NCBI RefSeq assembly: GCF_000013765.1
Contig: NC_007954.1
Location: forward strand, 4,216,001 to 4,280,000
Length of the DNA: 64,000 nt
Direction of reading: 5' to 3'
Origin: Shewanella denitrificans OS217
GTDB lineage: Bacteria; Pseudomonadota; Gammaproteobacteria; Enterobacterales; Shewanellaceae
Shown in pieces: positions 28,201 to 35,759 of this stretch. The notes beneath the pieces are model-generated. The model was given only the letters and a program-made list of their open reading frames with translations. It did no database searches and was not told the origin of the DNA. The translations under genes were made by a program, and so were the position numbers. The stretch's first letter is position 1. Each line of letters opens with the position of its first letter.

Positions 28201-29607
28201 AAAAATATATTACAACAAGCCCCTAATAAAGGCTTAGGCTATGGTGTACTCAACTATCTACCCAATAATAAGAGCATAACTGAAACGTATAGCAACATAA
28301 TGCCACAAGCCAGTTTCAATTATTACGGTACCTTTGACCGACAAAGTCAGCGGAGCCGAATCGTCGATGTTGCTAAATTTGATTTACCCGCTCTACGTCC
28401 GCCATTGCAACATGTTATGGACATTTCTGGTTCAATTAGAGGAGGTCAACTTCATATCGAACTCCATTATAACAACAATCGCCTAGCGACGGATCTAGCT
28501 CAGCAGTGGCTTGCTCATATCAACAAGGAGTTGATAGATTATATTCACCTAAAATACGATAAAAAAATGGCTAAAGTAGAGCAGGCGTTTGAACAAAAAC
28601 TACAAACTGGCATAGACAAAATTCTTACACAATATGAAATACCTGGATTAGTACTCGGTGCGCGCTTTCCTAACGGAGAAACTGTCATCTGCTGCCGGGG
28701 TATCTCCAATACCCAAACACAAGCTAAGTTAACTAAAAATCATCAATTCAGGATCGGTAGCTTATCAAAAACTTTTGTCGCTACTCTTATCCTACAGTTG
28801 GTTGATGAGGGGAAGATCTCACTAACCCAAGCAGTCGGAGATATCTTAAGTCCTAGCTTGATCAACAACTCAGGCATAGATAAAAAGATCACTGTCAGAC
28901 AATTACTTAACCACACCTCTGGGCTAGAGGATTATATTAATAATGGTGAGTTTAAAGACATTTGTCTAAATCAACCTGAAAAAATATGGGAACCTGAAGA
29001 ACTGCTCCGCTATTTTAATACTGCAGTGACCCCACCTCTTCTTGAAACTCATTCACAATGGCGATATTCCAGCAGCGGTTATATTTTACTCGGGCTTATT
29101 ATCGAAAAAGTCACCGGAGAAAAATTTGAACAGCGGCTTTTTAACCGTATCACTGCGCCACTTGGTTTACAAAACACTCATTTTGCAGATAATAATGCAT
29201 GTCAGAAAAGCCTAGCATCAGGGCATGACAAGCAGCTAAATCCTTTACCCAATAAAGACACCAGCTTCACTTGGGCGGCCGGAGGATTAATTTCTACTGT
29301 TGAAGATCTGCTCACCTGGCAGGCAGCCATCAACGATGGGCGACTCTTGAGTCAAGAGATGCAAAAGCAGCGCTTGGATTTTATAGACTTACCCGCGCAC
29401 GTGAGTCTGGATCAACATATCCAGGCTGGTTTGGGAATTTTCAACATTGAGGGGCATCTAGGGCACGTAGGAGATATGCTTGGACACGAAGCCGCCATAT
29501 TAGCTCATGATGATGTTCAGCTGGTTGTTTTACTTAATGGTGAAACCAAACACCCAGCTATGGTATTTGGCGGATCGATATTTGAAGCTATTTTCGAGCT
29601 GATTTAG
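22234..29607 (+). CDS. NRPS: A-PCP-C-A-PCP-E with fused C-terminal PBP/beta-lactamase-type domain
   Basis: A 2457-residue synthetase that starts directly with an A domain, completing the C domain ending the first protein. Domains: A ~10-500 (IIFTSGTTGDPK near 171; pocket D-V-R-H-L-A-L-L-A-K, no match I know); PCP (Ser579 in GGTSL); C ~635-1060 (HHLIFDA at 769, Ala replacing the usual Gly); A ~1085-1570 (pocket D-A-F-V-L-A-A-V-C-K, Phe/aromatic-like); PCP (Ser1633 in GGDSI); epimerisation ~1680-2100 (HHLIVDTVSW at 1811). Residues ~2110-2457 form a serine beta-lactamase/D-peptidase-like domain with SLSK (Ser2176, Lys2179), YSS (Tyr2278) and HVG (His2411). No alpha/beta-hydrolase thioesterase is present, so this domain probably releases the peptide. 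An aggtagg site precedes the ATG. Confidence 0.95.
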   Translation: MTKYFVHKKFAETASLFPNETAIVESQRQISYQQLNTYANNLAYHISDTRHQIGTPVGLFLPKSIEYILGVLAVLKSDQAFLPLSPEQPDARLGDILRKAQPSLIMTTKELALSLKKTLAALDLQHITIKIFNYGNTGELELTHLDSGALLHKPYPDTEPQMSATPEDSNYIIFTSGTTGDPKAIVGCHKSLSHFIHWEMKEFALSSHLRIAQLAPITFDVSLRDIFVPLLSGGVCCIPEPEVQFDARRLLLWISNSHINLIHCVPSIFRLLMTELEADNNTQEYNRQKLSHLKHILLAGEPLFGRDANRWITLVGNDIELVNLYGPSETTLAKLFYRLKGPVEQANQMIPIGNPIANTAVLILANNTLCRVGDIGEIYIKTPFRSKGYLNDQPLTDLSFIQNPLNPDNEDIIYKTGDLGRYLENHSVEVLGRLDRQVKLNGIRVELNDIEGHIHNLSAIDQCFINLYKDEDQSSKLVCYYTCHQDISTNEIKDLLADKLSTNLIPSMMIKLSSFPLMLNGKVDKKALPNPATYFNDFNIEEEQDLSPTELILSEIWRTSLGAASLSKYHHFFDLGGTSLAVMKVLGEMYRQLNIEISIQDFYQHDTISALADHIDKLPVLTGAHYQAITLAPKQQYYPLSRQQQSLWLSETLADQQGQFTIPGACQLTGDLNRQAFNQAIDALISRHDNLRIVIDEEDNGSPIQRIKGDFHYPLDIIDLSTRPDAAKQARTIMLNDSQQAFNLAEAPLFRLKLFRLDKQTHYLYFCFHHLIFDAWSMGLFGQELMSAYQILATGGEYKPAPLAVQYQDFCHWQTLEQQQKKQIAQKNYWLDLFAHPTPMLELPTDFPRPQQKHFRGAQLDFTIDSGMTKQLKQLSINQNSSLFSLLMSIYQVLLAKYTNEQDIVVGFPTAGRGHPDLNPLMGMFVNTLPLRSQCEDKLSFNEFLRQTTNNINDALDHQSYGLEDLVNALDLPRDMSRSPLFDTIFMLQNFEQIEQKNAQLILSELPALQHTPWYDLTLKWIESEGLLHCNIIYDEDLFTSATVSRLGQHFTTIVRMVLAQPDIKLADISLLTAAQQLQLIDDLRPNDSPINEPNIVGCFENQAKIAPSTIALSFFEQKISYESLNRQANQLARYMQTLGVKPGDVIGCHMPRSPLMITSALAILKLGAIYLPLEISYPQARKEYIIADSGISFVLSNTNKEDDNLSHIFKDICWINADAPQIINFDSNNLPLIPATNDLAYIIYTSGSTGKPKGTLGHHLGVVNLAQHFKAYLNLTANDRFLQFANCSFDASIFEIFITLLSGSTLVLITEEIILDTHDFEDYLNQQQVTVTVLPPTYVRQLTPEHLNSLKTLLTAGSTTDHTLVEKWWDKVRYINAYGPTETTVCASVFEVSATAWADLKQNNKPIPIGKAISNLRLDVLDSHLQQLPAGISGELYISGLGVSHGYLNQTGLTKQCFTQNPHMPELPMYKTGDLARRLADGNIEFLGRKDDQVKIRGYRIEPMEIEYQLLQLEQIADARVLVNGKASQQYLSAYYIGVADDESIIRQALSSTLPKYMIPSTFTALRTFPMTPNNKVDSSALRQLSEQQKGGIISLPNSKDIEASITSIWKRILNINHINQTQSFIELGGDSIKAIQTVAELKKLGLKIKANHILQYPTIEQLSQHVTYALQEDNIQVQGQVPLTPIQQWFFNHYQGDKNKFFQHALLSFTDKIHQATLQQAMQEVMKQHDSLRSSFVYDIDSKQWRQEVLTPNISIDFHCIHLEKIDHTLMAIHMNALANQNWLNKSTLLQGIIFKAETSDDHVFLLAHHLIVDTVSWWILLDDIEKSYQQLLAGKKVDLGSKTSSLQQWSQQLHKFSKSETLQQERELWCQTDQALNSAFRFAPSKEQTDTDNISLVLSQSQTKALLRQNIHQGIAVHELVLTLHARAMANIFGANQYSVIIENHGREECFDTLDVSRTVGWFTSIYPLVLAQNKPCPLLLDIAKTKNILQQAPNKGLGYGVLNYLPNNKSITETYSNIMPQASFNYYGTFDRQSQRSRIVDVAKFDLPALRPPLQHVMDISGSIRGGQLHIELHYNNNRLATDLAQQWLAHINKELIDYIHLKYDKKMAKVEQAFEQKLQTGIDKILTQYEIPGLVLGARFPNGETVICCRGISNTQTQAKLTKNHQFRIGSLSKTFVATLILQLVDEGKISLTQAVGDILSPSLINNSGIDKKITVRQLLNHTSGLEDYINNGEFKDICLNQPEKIWEPEELLRYFNTAVTPPLLETHSQWRYSSSGYILLGLIIEKVTGEKFEQRLFNRITAPLGLQNTHFADNNACQKSLASGHDKQLNPLPNKDTSFTWAAGGLISTVEDLLTWQAAINDGRLLSQEMQKQRLDFIDLPAHVSLDQHIQAGLGIFNIEGHLGHVGDMLGHEAAILAHDDVQLVVLLNGETKHPAMVFGGSIFEAIFELI

Positions 29608-29647
29608 TCAGCTCATCACGTTAAGCACTCCTATTCTTAATTTCAAA

Positions 29648-29668
29648 AACCCGACCTATGATCGGGTT
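29648..29668 (+). promoter_or_regulatory. Short hairpin between the NRPS and exporter genes
   Basis: A perfect 7-bp stem AACCCGA / TCGGGTT encloses a 7-nt loop. It lies immediately before the ggag ribosome-binding site and TTG start of the exporter. There is no T-run, so it is not a classical terminator. It could modulate exporter translation or be an mRNA processing or stability element. Only the inverted repeat is observed. Confidence 0.45.
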
Positions 29669-29679
29669 GGAGCACGCAA

Positions 29680-30939
29680 TTGAACATATCATTATCGGAT
29701 AAGCACGCTCGCCGTAATTTTACATATATGTGGTTGGGCCAGTTCATCAGTCAGTTTGGTAGCCAAATTACAGCAATAGTACTCATTTTTTGGTTAAAAG
29801 AGCAGGTAGGCTTGGCTTCAGTTATGGGACTATCAGCGATGTTATTTTCTCTTTTTATCGCCATTTTTTCTCCGCTAGGAGGAGCCCTTGCCGATATCTA
29901 CAGCCGAAAAACTATTATCATATCCAGTGATTTACTCGCCGGGACAGCATCTATTTTATTGCCACTAGCTTTTTATTTCTTCCCAGATAAGCTCTATCTG
30001 CTTATTACATTAGTACTCTTGATGCAACTAGTGCTAGGTGCCACATTAGGTTTATATGATCCAGCTTACTCTGCATTACTGAGCAATGTGGTTGCAAAAG
30101 AGCAGCTTCCTCTTGCCAATTCCATCAAGAATGCCACCATTCAAGGCGCTATGTTAATGGGCCAAGGCATAGGACTATTACTCTATGGTCAATTTGGGAT
30201 TATCCCTATTTTAATCGCTAATAGCTTATCGTTTTATTTTTCCGCCTTGAGTGAATCACGAATAAAACTTCCCCTACAGGAAGCCAAACCTGCAAAAGCT
30301 ATAAACTCTTTATCAGATTCAAAGAAAATCATCGCCGGTATGAAGCAAGGATTGGTGTATATCAGCGAAAAAAAATCTCTAAAATCTTTATTGCTACTCA
30401 TTGGCGGGGTCAATTTTTTTATTGGTCCTTTTGTTATCCTGCTGCCTTTTTATATTGAACAAACCTTATCCGTTCCAGACTATTGGTATGGATATTTGAT
30501 CGCAGCTTTTGGTGGAGGAGGATTGATCGGCTACTTATCTTTACCTTTTTTTAAGTCCAAAGTACAAGACTGGTCTACTTTGGGCCGTAACAGTTATCTA
30601 TTTTTTGGTTTCTTACTTATTACACTCGGAGTAAGTAAAAATATTTATTTATCCTTAATATTATTCATTGCTTGTGGCTGCTGTTTTGGATTAATCAATA
30701 CTATGATAGAAACAGCCATATTAACCAACACTCCAGATAATAAACGTGGTCGAGTAATGAGTATTTACCGAGTTATTACTCGCCTATCCTTACCTTTAGG
30801 TATGGTTATTTCAGGAGGATTGGTCGATTTTTATCACCTTAATATTGAAATCATTTTTATCGCTTGTGGCATTGCGGTGCTGATACTGTCTATACAGCAA
30901 TTTAACCAGCAAAAGCTCAAAGAGGTACTAGCGTTATAA
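29680..30939 (+). CDS. MFS exporter of the lipopeptide cluster
   Basis: A 419-residue, 12-helix major facilitator protein. It opens RNFTYMWLGQFISQFGSQITAIVLIFWL and carries GGALADIYSRKTIII, the loop 2-3 motif. This fits the MFS_3/EntS-like exporter group that often accompanies nonribosomal peptide clusters. The likely role is export of the lipopeptide across the inner membrane, which may also give self-protection. The start is TTG at 29680, eight bases after ggag. It lies 72 bp after the NRPS stop in the same direction and is followed by a bidirectional terminator at 31106, which marks the end of the operon. The substrate is inferred from context. Confidence 0.88.
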   Translation: MNISLSDKHARRNFTYMWLGQFISQFGSQITAIVLIFWLKEQVGLASVMGLSAMLFSLFIAIFSPLGGALADIYSRKTIIISSDLLAGTASILLPLAFYFFPDKLYLLITLVLLMQLVLGATLGLYDPAYSALLSNVVAKEQLPLANSIKNATIQGAMLMGQGIGLLLYGQFGIIPILIANSLSFYFSALSESRIKLPLQEAKPAKAINSLSDSKKIIAGMKQGLVYISEKKSLKSLLLLIGGVNFFIGPFVILLPFYIEQTLSVPDYWYGYLIAAFGGGGLIGYLSLPFFKSKVQDWSTLGRNSYLFFGFLLITLGVSKNIYLSLILFIACGCCFGLINTMIETAILTNTPDNKRGRVMSIYRVITRLSLPLGMVISGGLVDFYHLNIEIIFIACGIAVLILSIQQFNQQKLKEVLAL

Positions 30940-31105
30940 TCTGATCCACCATTGAAGTACAACACTGAAGGAACGCTTTAGGTATTAAATATCATCTGTT
31001 GAAACAACTTGATGCCATTGTAGGCATAAATGCTACCAATCCGTGTAATCATTTATGCTTCTTTATAGTGGATCTCTGGGACGTGTACAATTTTGATTAA
31101 TCCAA

Positions 31106-31137
31106 ATAAAAAACCTGAGGGCTACTCAGGTTTTTTA
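31106..31137. terminator. Bidirectional terminator between the cluster and the porin
   Basis: The stem AAAACCTGAG / CTCAGGTTTT encloses a gcta-type loop and is flanked by A-run and T-run on the two sides. It can therefore stop transcription from both directions. It lies 166 bp after the exporter and just beyond the porin stop codon. Confidence 0.88.
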
Positions 31138-31161
31138 TTGTTCAAAGCAAGCATTCGTCAA

Positions 31162-32382
31162 TTAGAACGCCGCGCTGCCCCATAACCAGACTTTATCTGT
31201 ATCCACCTTGCCTGCTGCCGCATCACCTGCGCTATAGGCGGCGTACTTCACCCCTAAGGTGTAGTTTTTAGCCACTGGCATTGTATAGACAAGATCAATT
31301 TCAGAGCCCAAATCGTCCACTGTAGCATTTGCTTCATCGGTTTCAAATTTGTGGTACATCAAGGTAAAAGAACCACCGCCCACAGGCACAGACACTAAGG
31401 CGTACATGTCCACTAAGCCTTCTTTTGGCGTCGTTAAAAATTGATCAGCCCAACCGTTAAACTTGTGCAAGGTGGCAAGCGGAGTGGCGAAACCATAAAG
31501 CCCATCATCTGAGCCTAGCACTTCATAACCTAGCTTAGTGGTGATACCAGAAAATGCTGCGCCCACTTCTAGACTGTAGTAATTAGCACTGTATGAACTG
31601 CTAGCACTGTCTGCATCTTGAGTCGCATACTCAAGCGCATACAATAATTTAGCCTCTTGAAGCTGCTTGGCTCCGTCGAAACGCACCCCATAGGTGTCTA
31701 AACCATTAGTTGTGTTGTCATCGACTTCTAATAGGTAGCTATAAGCACTTAGCAGACCTAAGTCTGTTTTTAGAGAGGCGTTAATTAAGTGATCTTTAGC
31801 ATCTAGATCCCTATCTTCGGCAAAAATACGGTTGCGCTGACTGACATACATATAATCAAGCTTGAAAGCCTCTGTGAATTGATAAGCTAACATCACTCCA
31901 TCGAAGGTTTGCCTGTCTTGACGCCAGCCCACATCACCCACAAAGCGCTGACCATCAAACATCAGTGCCTGACGACCTGCCTTAGCGGTAAAGCCCTGGT
32001 TTTTGTATTGCACATAGCCGTGATCTAATTCGGTGGTTTCAGGATCGGCAATGACCGAATAACCCGCTTGATAGCCTAAGCCATCGTTATAATTATCCAT
32101 GCCTGCAACAACGCGAGAGTCTTCAAATTCAACCACAGATGAGAAGCCATTAAATTCTGCTGTGGTGTAATTTAATCGAGTGCGCAGGGTTAAGGCATCG
32201 GCATCTTTCAGGGCATTATCTTGCTCTACGGATTCATATCTAAGGTTAAGATTGATACTTGCCTTACCGTCTGTCATCGCACTGGCTAAGGAGTCGGCTT
32301 CAGCCCCATGGGCTATGCCCATGCTTAAGGCCATAGGGGCAAGTACTGCTGCAACACACACTGAGAGTAGGCTCTTTCTCAT
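31162..32382 (-). CDS. Outer-membrane beta-barrel porin-like protein
   Basis: A 406-residue exported protein with a signal peptide (MRKSLLSVCVAAVLAPMALS...AHGAEA). It has alternating amphipathic strands typical of an outer-membrane barrel: INLNLRYESVEQ, LTLRTRLNYTT, FTAKAGRQALMFDGQRFVGDVGWRQDRQTFDGVMLAY. The GRQ...DGQRFVG...RQDRQTFDG pattern resembles Opr/alginate-export-like porins common in Shewanella. It ends in VWLWGSAAF with the terminal Phe expected for barrel assembly. An agaggatgaagag ribosome-binding region precedes the ATG. It begins the core block on the right of the biosynthetic cluster. The substrate is unknown. Confidence 0.82.
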   Translation of the reverse strand: MRKSLLSVCVAAVLAPMALSMGIAHGAEADSLASAMTDGKASINLNLRYESVEQDNALKDADALTLRTRLNYTTAEFNGFSSVVEFEDSRVVAGMDNYNDGLGYQAGYSVIADPETTELDHGYVQYKNQGFTAKAGRQALMFDGQRFVGDVGWRQDRQTFDGVMLAYQFTEAFKLDYMYVSQRNRIFAEDRDLDAKDHLINASLKTDLGLLSAYSYLLEVDDNTTNGLDTYGVRFDGAKQLQEAKLLYALEYATQDADSASSSYSANYYSLEVGAAFSGITTKLGYEVLGSDDGLYGFATPLATLHKFNGWADQFLTTPKEGLVDMYALVSVPVGGGSFTLMYHKFETDEANATVDDLGSEIDLVYTMPVAKNYTLGVKYAAYSAGDAAAGKVDTDKVWLWGSAAF

Positions 32383-32699
32383 CTCTTCATCCTCTGCTGA
32401 TATGGCTCATTGACTTGGCATATCAGTATGTTTTGTTAGTTTTTTACCTCAAGCTATAACCGCTATGGCACAGTGCTTAAGGTATAAATAATTCGCTTGT
32501 TAAACTAACATCTTAAGGCAGGGGATTTTGTGGCGCAGAGCACAGTTTACTCAGGCAGAAATGTCCGTATTAGCGCCATTGAATGTCTCTGAGAGCTGAC
32601 GCCCAAAGTCATGGATTTCGAGAGCGAAATCACACAACTTCAGTGCCTGTCCTATGTATCGAGTCAGCCATGGCTTTGGATGTGCGACTAGGGAGAGAG
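32383..32699. other. Intergenic region upstream of the porin (317 bp)
   Basis: No supported gene. It holds the porin 5' region and the 3' flank of the SnoaL-like gene; the latter has no obvious terminator. A short open frame at 32583-32792 overlaps the SnoaL-like gene antisense and looks spurious. Confidence 0.6.
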
Positions 32700-33167
32700 C
32701 TAGTGTGCTTGTGTGGGTGCAGGCTTAGGTTCAATTTTTGTATTTTGATCGTGCACCAAATACCAGCCATTCCCTTGCTTCTTAAACAGTAGGCTCAGGT
32801 AATGGTCGATATGATAGGGCTTACCATTGCGATCATCTTCATCGTAACTGACTAAGAGTAACGCATTGGCCATTTCAGCACTCTTCTCTACACTGATGAT
32901 TTTATAGTTAAAATGCCAACCTTTAGTGGCAAACCACTCTTTCAGCATGGCGCGATACTCGCTAGCATCATCAAAAAAAGCACCATTAGGTAAAATAAAG
33001 GTCAGCCGTGGTTGCTGACTAATGGTGGACTCAAACGCGGAAAAATCTTTGGCTTGAATGGCATCTAAATGCTTAGTTAAGGTGCAATCAAAGTCGCAGC
33101 TATACGCGTTAACGCTGACCAGCAAACTCAAACCGATTAAGGCCAGCTGAGCAATCCTTATTGTCAT
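32700..33167 (-). CDS. Exported SnoaL/NTF2-like (DUF4440-type) protein
   Basis: A 155-residue protein with a signal peptide (IAQLALIGLSLLVSVNAYS) followed by one NTF2-like cone fold: CTLTKHLDAIQAKDFSAFESTI at the helical start and GNGWYLVHDQNT on the final strand. Family members include ketosteroid-isomerase-like enzymes and many periplasmic proteins of unknown role. The ribosome-binding site aggag is seven bases before the ATG. A second, different NTF2-like protein lies in the copper operon at 38538. The function here is unknown. Confidence 0.72.
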   Translation of the reverse strand: MTIRIAQLALIGLSLLVSVNAYSCDFDCTLTKHLDAIQAKDFSAFESTISQQPRLTFILPNGAFFDDASEYRAMLKEWFATKGWHFNYKIISVEKSAEMANALLLVSYDEDDRNGKPYHIDHYLSLLFKKQGNGWYLVHDQNTKIEPKPAPTQAH

Positions 33168-33486
33168 GGTGTTCTCCTAGCATGGCCACTTGCCTGCCAG
33201 CCTAAAAAGTATTGATGTTATAAACTAAAGTCCTAAGCGTAAAATGGCAAGCTGTTAAATGTCAGTCGAAATCATGCTTTTAGCTTTATAAAACCTATTT
33301 AGTTACAATTTATTCATCACTCATGTGTTAAGCGAATTACTTTGTATTTCAATATTTTGAAACGCTTTTACCTAAGACTAATCTACTAATAACACTCAAG
33401 TTTATGTAAGCTGCTATTAGCTCATCGATAAACTGGTTATATTGGACAGGCACAAAGGGTTAACAATTCATACAAAAGGATATTTC
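33168..33486. other. Divergent intergenic region before ompR (319 bp)
   Basis: AT-rich region between the divergent SnoaL-like gene and ompR. No gene or repeat was recognised. It must contain the promoters of both flanking genes, but no -35/-10 pair was convincing by eye. Confidence 0.5.
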
Positions 33487-34209
33487 ATGGGTCAGGAAAC
33501 ATCGAAAATACTCGTCGTCGATGATGATATGCGTCTGCGTTCATTACTGGAACGTTACCTAGTAGAGCAAGGTTATCAGGTTCGCAGTGCAGCCAATGCC
33601 GAGCAAATGGACCGCCTACTTGAGCGTGAAAACTTCCACCTTTTGGTCTTGGATTTAATGCTCCCAGGTGAAGATGGTCTGTCGATTTGTCGACGCCTGC
33701 GCCAACAAAATAACCCGATTCCCATCGTGATGCTGACCGCTAAAGGTGATGAAGTCGACCGCATTATCGGCCTGGAACTGGGCGCCGACGACTACCTGCC
33801 AAAACCCTTTAACCCAAGAGAACTCTTAGCCCGTATTAAGGCCGTGATGCGTCGCCAAGCCCCTAAGGTTCCCGGTGCCCCAGCGCAAGAGGAAGAGAGC
33901 GTCTCCTTTGGTGAATTCTCACTCAACTTAGCCACCCGAGAAATGTATCGTGGCGAAGAGAGTATCGCCCTCACCAGCGGCGAATTTGCCGTGCTGAAAG
34001 TGTTAGTGAATCACCCCAGAGAACCCTTATCGCGGGATAAATTGATGAATTTAGCCCGAGGTCGTGATTATTCTGCCTTAGAGCGTTCCATCGATGTGCA
34101 AGTGTCGCGTCTTCGCCGCCTTATCGAAAAAGATGCCACCAGCCCAAGGTATATTCAAACCGTTTGGGGCCTAGGTTATGTGTTCGTGCCCGATGGTGAG
34201 GCTAAGTAA
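33487..34209 (+). CDS. ompR: Osmolarity response regulator OmpR
   Basis: A 240-residue two-component response regulator. The receiver domain has the acidic pocket VVDDD, phospho-acceptor Asp in LVLDLMLPGEDG, and the conserved MLTAKG and KPFNPREL segments. The C-terminal winged-helix effector contains LTSGEFAVLKVLVNHP and RSIDVQVSRLRRLIE...IQTVWGLGYVFVP. OmpR binds DNA to control porins and other envelope genes. I start at ATG 33487 (MGQETSKILVVDDD) rather than the upstream TTG-like start at 33442, because it matches the family N-terminus. It is followed 22 bp later by envZ. Confidence 0.95.
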   Translation: MGQETSKILVVDDDMRLRSLLERYLVEQGYQVRSAANAEQMDRLLERENFHLLVLDLMLPGEDGLSICRRLRQQNNPIPIVMLTAKGDEVDRIIGLELGADDYLPKPFNPRELLARIKAVMRRQAPKVPGAPAQEEESVSFGEFSLNLATREMYRGEESIALTSGEFAVLKVLVNHPREPLSRDKLMNLARGRDYSALERSIDVQVSRLRRLIEKDATSPRYIQTVWGLGYVFVPDGEAK

Positions 34210-34231
34210 CCTTTAACATGCAGAGAGCATA

Positions 34232-35548
34232 ATGCAGAGAAAATGGTGGCGCCGCTTCCTTCCCCATAGCGCCTTTAGTCAGACTGTGGTCCTAATAGGC
34301 AGCCTGCTGCTGATTAATCAGCTGGTGTCTTACCTGTCTGTGACTGTGTATTTTATCAAGCCCAGTTACGAGCAAATCAACCAGCTCATTGCCAGACAAA
34401 TCAATCTCTTATTTGTCGATGGTGTCGAGGTAGGGCGCGAGCATTTAACCATAGTCGATGCCCTCAATGCCAAGGTGCGCGATGATGGCATGCGCTTTTA
34501 CAGTCAAAGGCAAGCCGAGCGAGCTGGGGTCGAGCAGGCCACCTACTATGGTTTTCTGTCGGATCAAATGTCGATTTATTTAGGCGGTAAAGCCGATGTT
34601 AGACTCTCACAAGGCAGTGAGATGCAAGTGTGGATCCGCCCGCCTCAAGCGCCATCCTTATGGATAAAGGTGCCACTGGCAGGCTTTAATGAGTCAGACT
34701 TATCGCCATTAACCTTATACCTTATCGTCATCGGCGCCTTGAGTGTCGCCGGGGGATGGTGGTTCGCACGCCAGCAAAATAGACCATTGAAACGCCTGCA
34801 AAAAGCGGCGTTAACTGTGTCCAAGGGGGACTTCCCCGATCCTTTACCCCTGAAAGGTTCCACCGAAATTGTCGAAGTGACTCATGCCTTCAATCATATG
34901 GCGCAAAGCATGAAACAATTGGAGCAAGACAGGGCCTTGCTGATGGCGGGCATTTCCCACGACCTTCGCACCCCTTTGACCCGAATTCGCCTCGCCTCTG
35001 AGATGATGGTCGAGGAAGATCAATATCTTAAAGAAGGCATAGTCACAGATATCGAAGACATGGATGCCATCATTAATCAATTTATTGCCTACATTCGCCA
35101 CGACAGGGAAACCCCCAGAGAGCCAGATCAGATCCACAGGCTTATCCAAGAAATCGCCCAACAAGAAATGCACCGTGAAGGTGAGATTGAGCTCGATTTA
35201 CAAGACTGCCCAGAGATCCCCATGCAGAGCGTTGCCATTAAGCGGGTGCTCAGTAATTTAGTGGAGAATGCCTTCAGATACGGTAATGGTTGGATAAAAA
35301 TCAGTGCTTACAGTGAGCGTAATTATGTCTGTTTTAGTGTCGAAGATAATGGCACTGGCATTGCGGCAGATAAAATTGATGAACTGTTTCAGCCCTTCAC
35401 CCAAGGGGACAGTGCCCGAGGCAGCATGGGTTCAGGCCTTGGGCTTGCCATCATAAAGCGTATTGTCGACCGTCATCATGGCAAGGTAAAACTCAGTAAC
35501 CGTGCCCAAGGCGGCTTATGTGCCAAAGTATGGCTGCCTCTGGTGTAA
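34232..35548 (+). CDS. envZ: Osmosensor histidine kinase EnvZ
   Basis: A 438-residue inner-membrane sensor kinase. Two transmembrane segments (TVVLIGSLLLINQLVSYLSV near the N-terminus and SPLTLYLIVIGALSVAGGWW near residues 150-170) flank a periplasmic domain. A HAMP linker, the phospho-acceptor H-box (MAGISHDLRTPLTRIRLASE) and an HATPase domain with VLSNLVENAFRYG, VEDNGTGI and GSGLGLAI follow. It phosphorylates and dephosphorylates the OmpR encoded just upstream. The spacing and agag ribosome-binding site support one operon. Confidence 0.94.
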   Translation: MQRKWWRRFLPHSAFSQTVVLIGSLLLINQLVSYLSVTVYFIKPSYEQINQLIARQINLLFVDGVEVGREHLTIVDALNAKVRDDGMRFYSQRQAERAGVEQATYYGFLSDQMSIYLGGKADVRLSQGSEMQVWIRPPQAPSLWIKVPLAGFNESDLSPLTLYLIVIGALSVAGGWWFARQQNRPLKRLQKAALTVSKGDFPDPLPLKGSTEIVEVTHAFNHMAQSMKQLEQDRALLMAGISHDLRTPLTRIRLASEMMVEEDQYLKEGIVTDIEDMDAIINQFIAYIRHDRETPREPDQIHRLIQEIAQQEMHREGEIELDLQDCPEIPMQSVAIKRVLSNLVENAFRYGNGWIKISAYSERNYVCFSVEDNGTGIAADKIDELFQPFTQGDSARGSMGSGLGLAIIKRIVDRHHGKVKLSNRAQGGLCAKVWLPLV

Positions 35549-35759
35549 ACTTAGCCTTTAGCTGCCAACACAAGGTTTCGCCACAATAGCAAAGCTATTG
35601 ATTTTAAACTATGTGTTATCAAATTAAACGCATCTTAATTGGATTTGCTTTCGTGGGCAGCTTGTTCGTGACTTCTGCTCATGCATTCGTCTGATAACAT
35701 ATTTCTGTCATATTCTATTCTTATACTTCGCCGAATCCTCTCTTTTGGCTAATGTGCGA

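Noticed and set aside
28540..29607. Beta-lactamase domain as a stand-alone resistance enzyme
   Set aside because: It is in frame and continuous with the E domain, without its own start or signal peptide.
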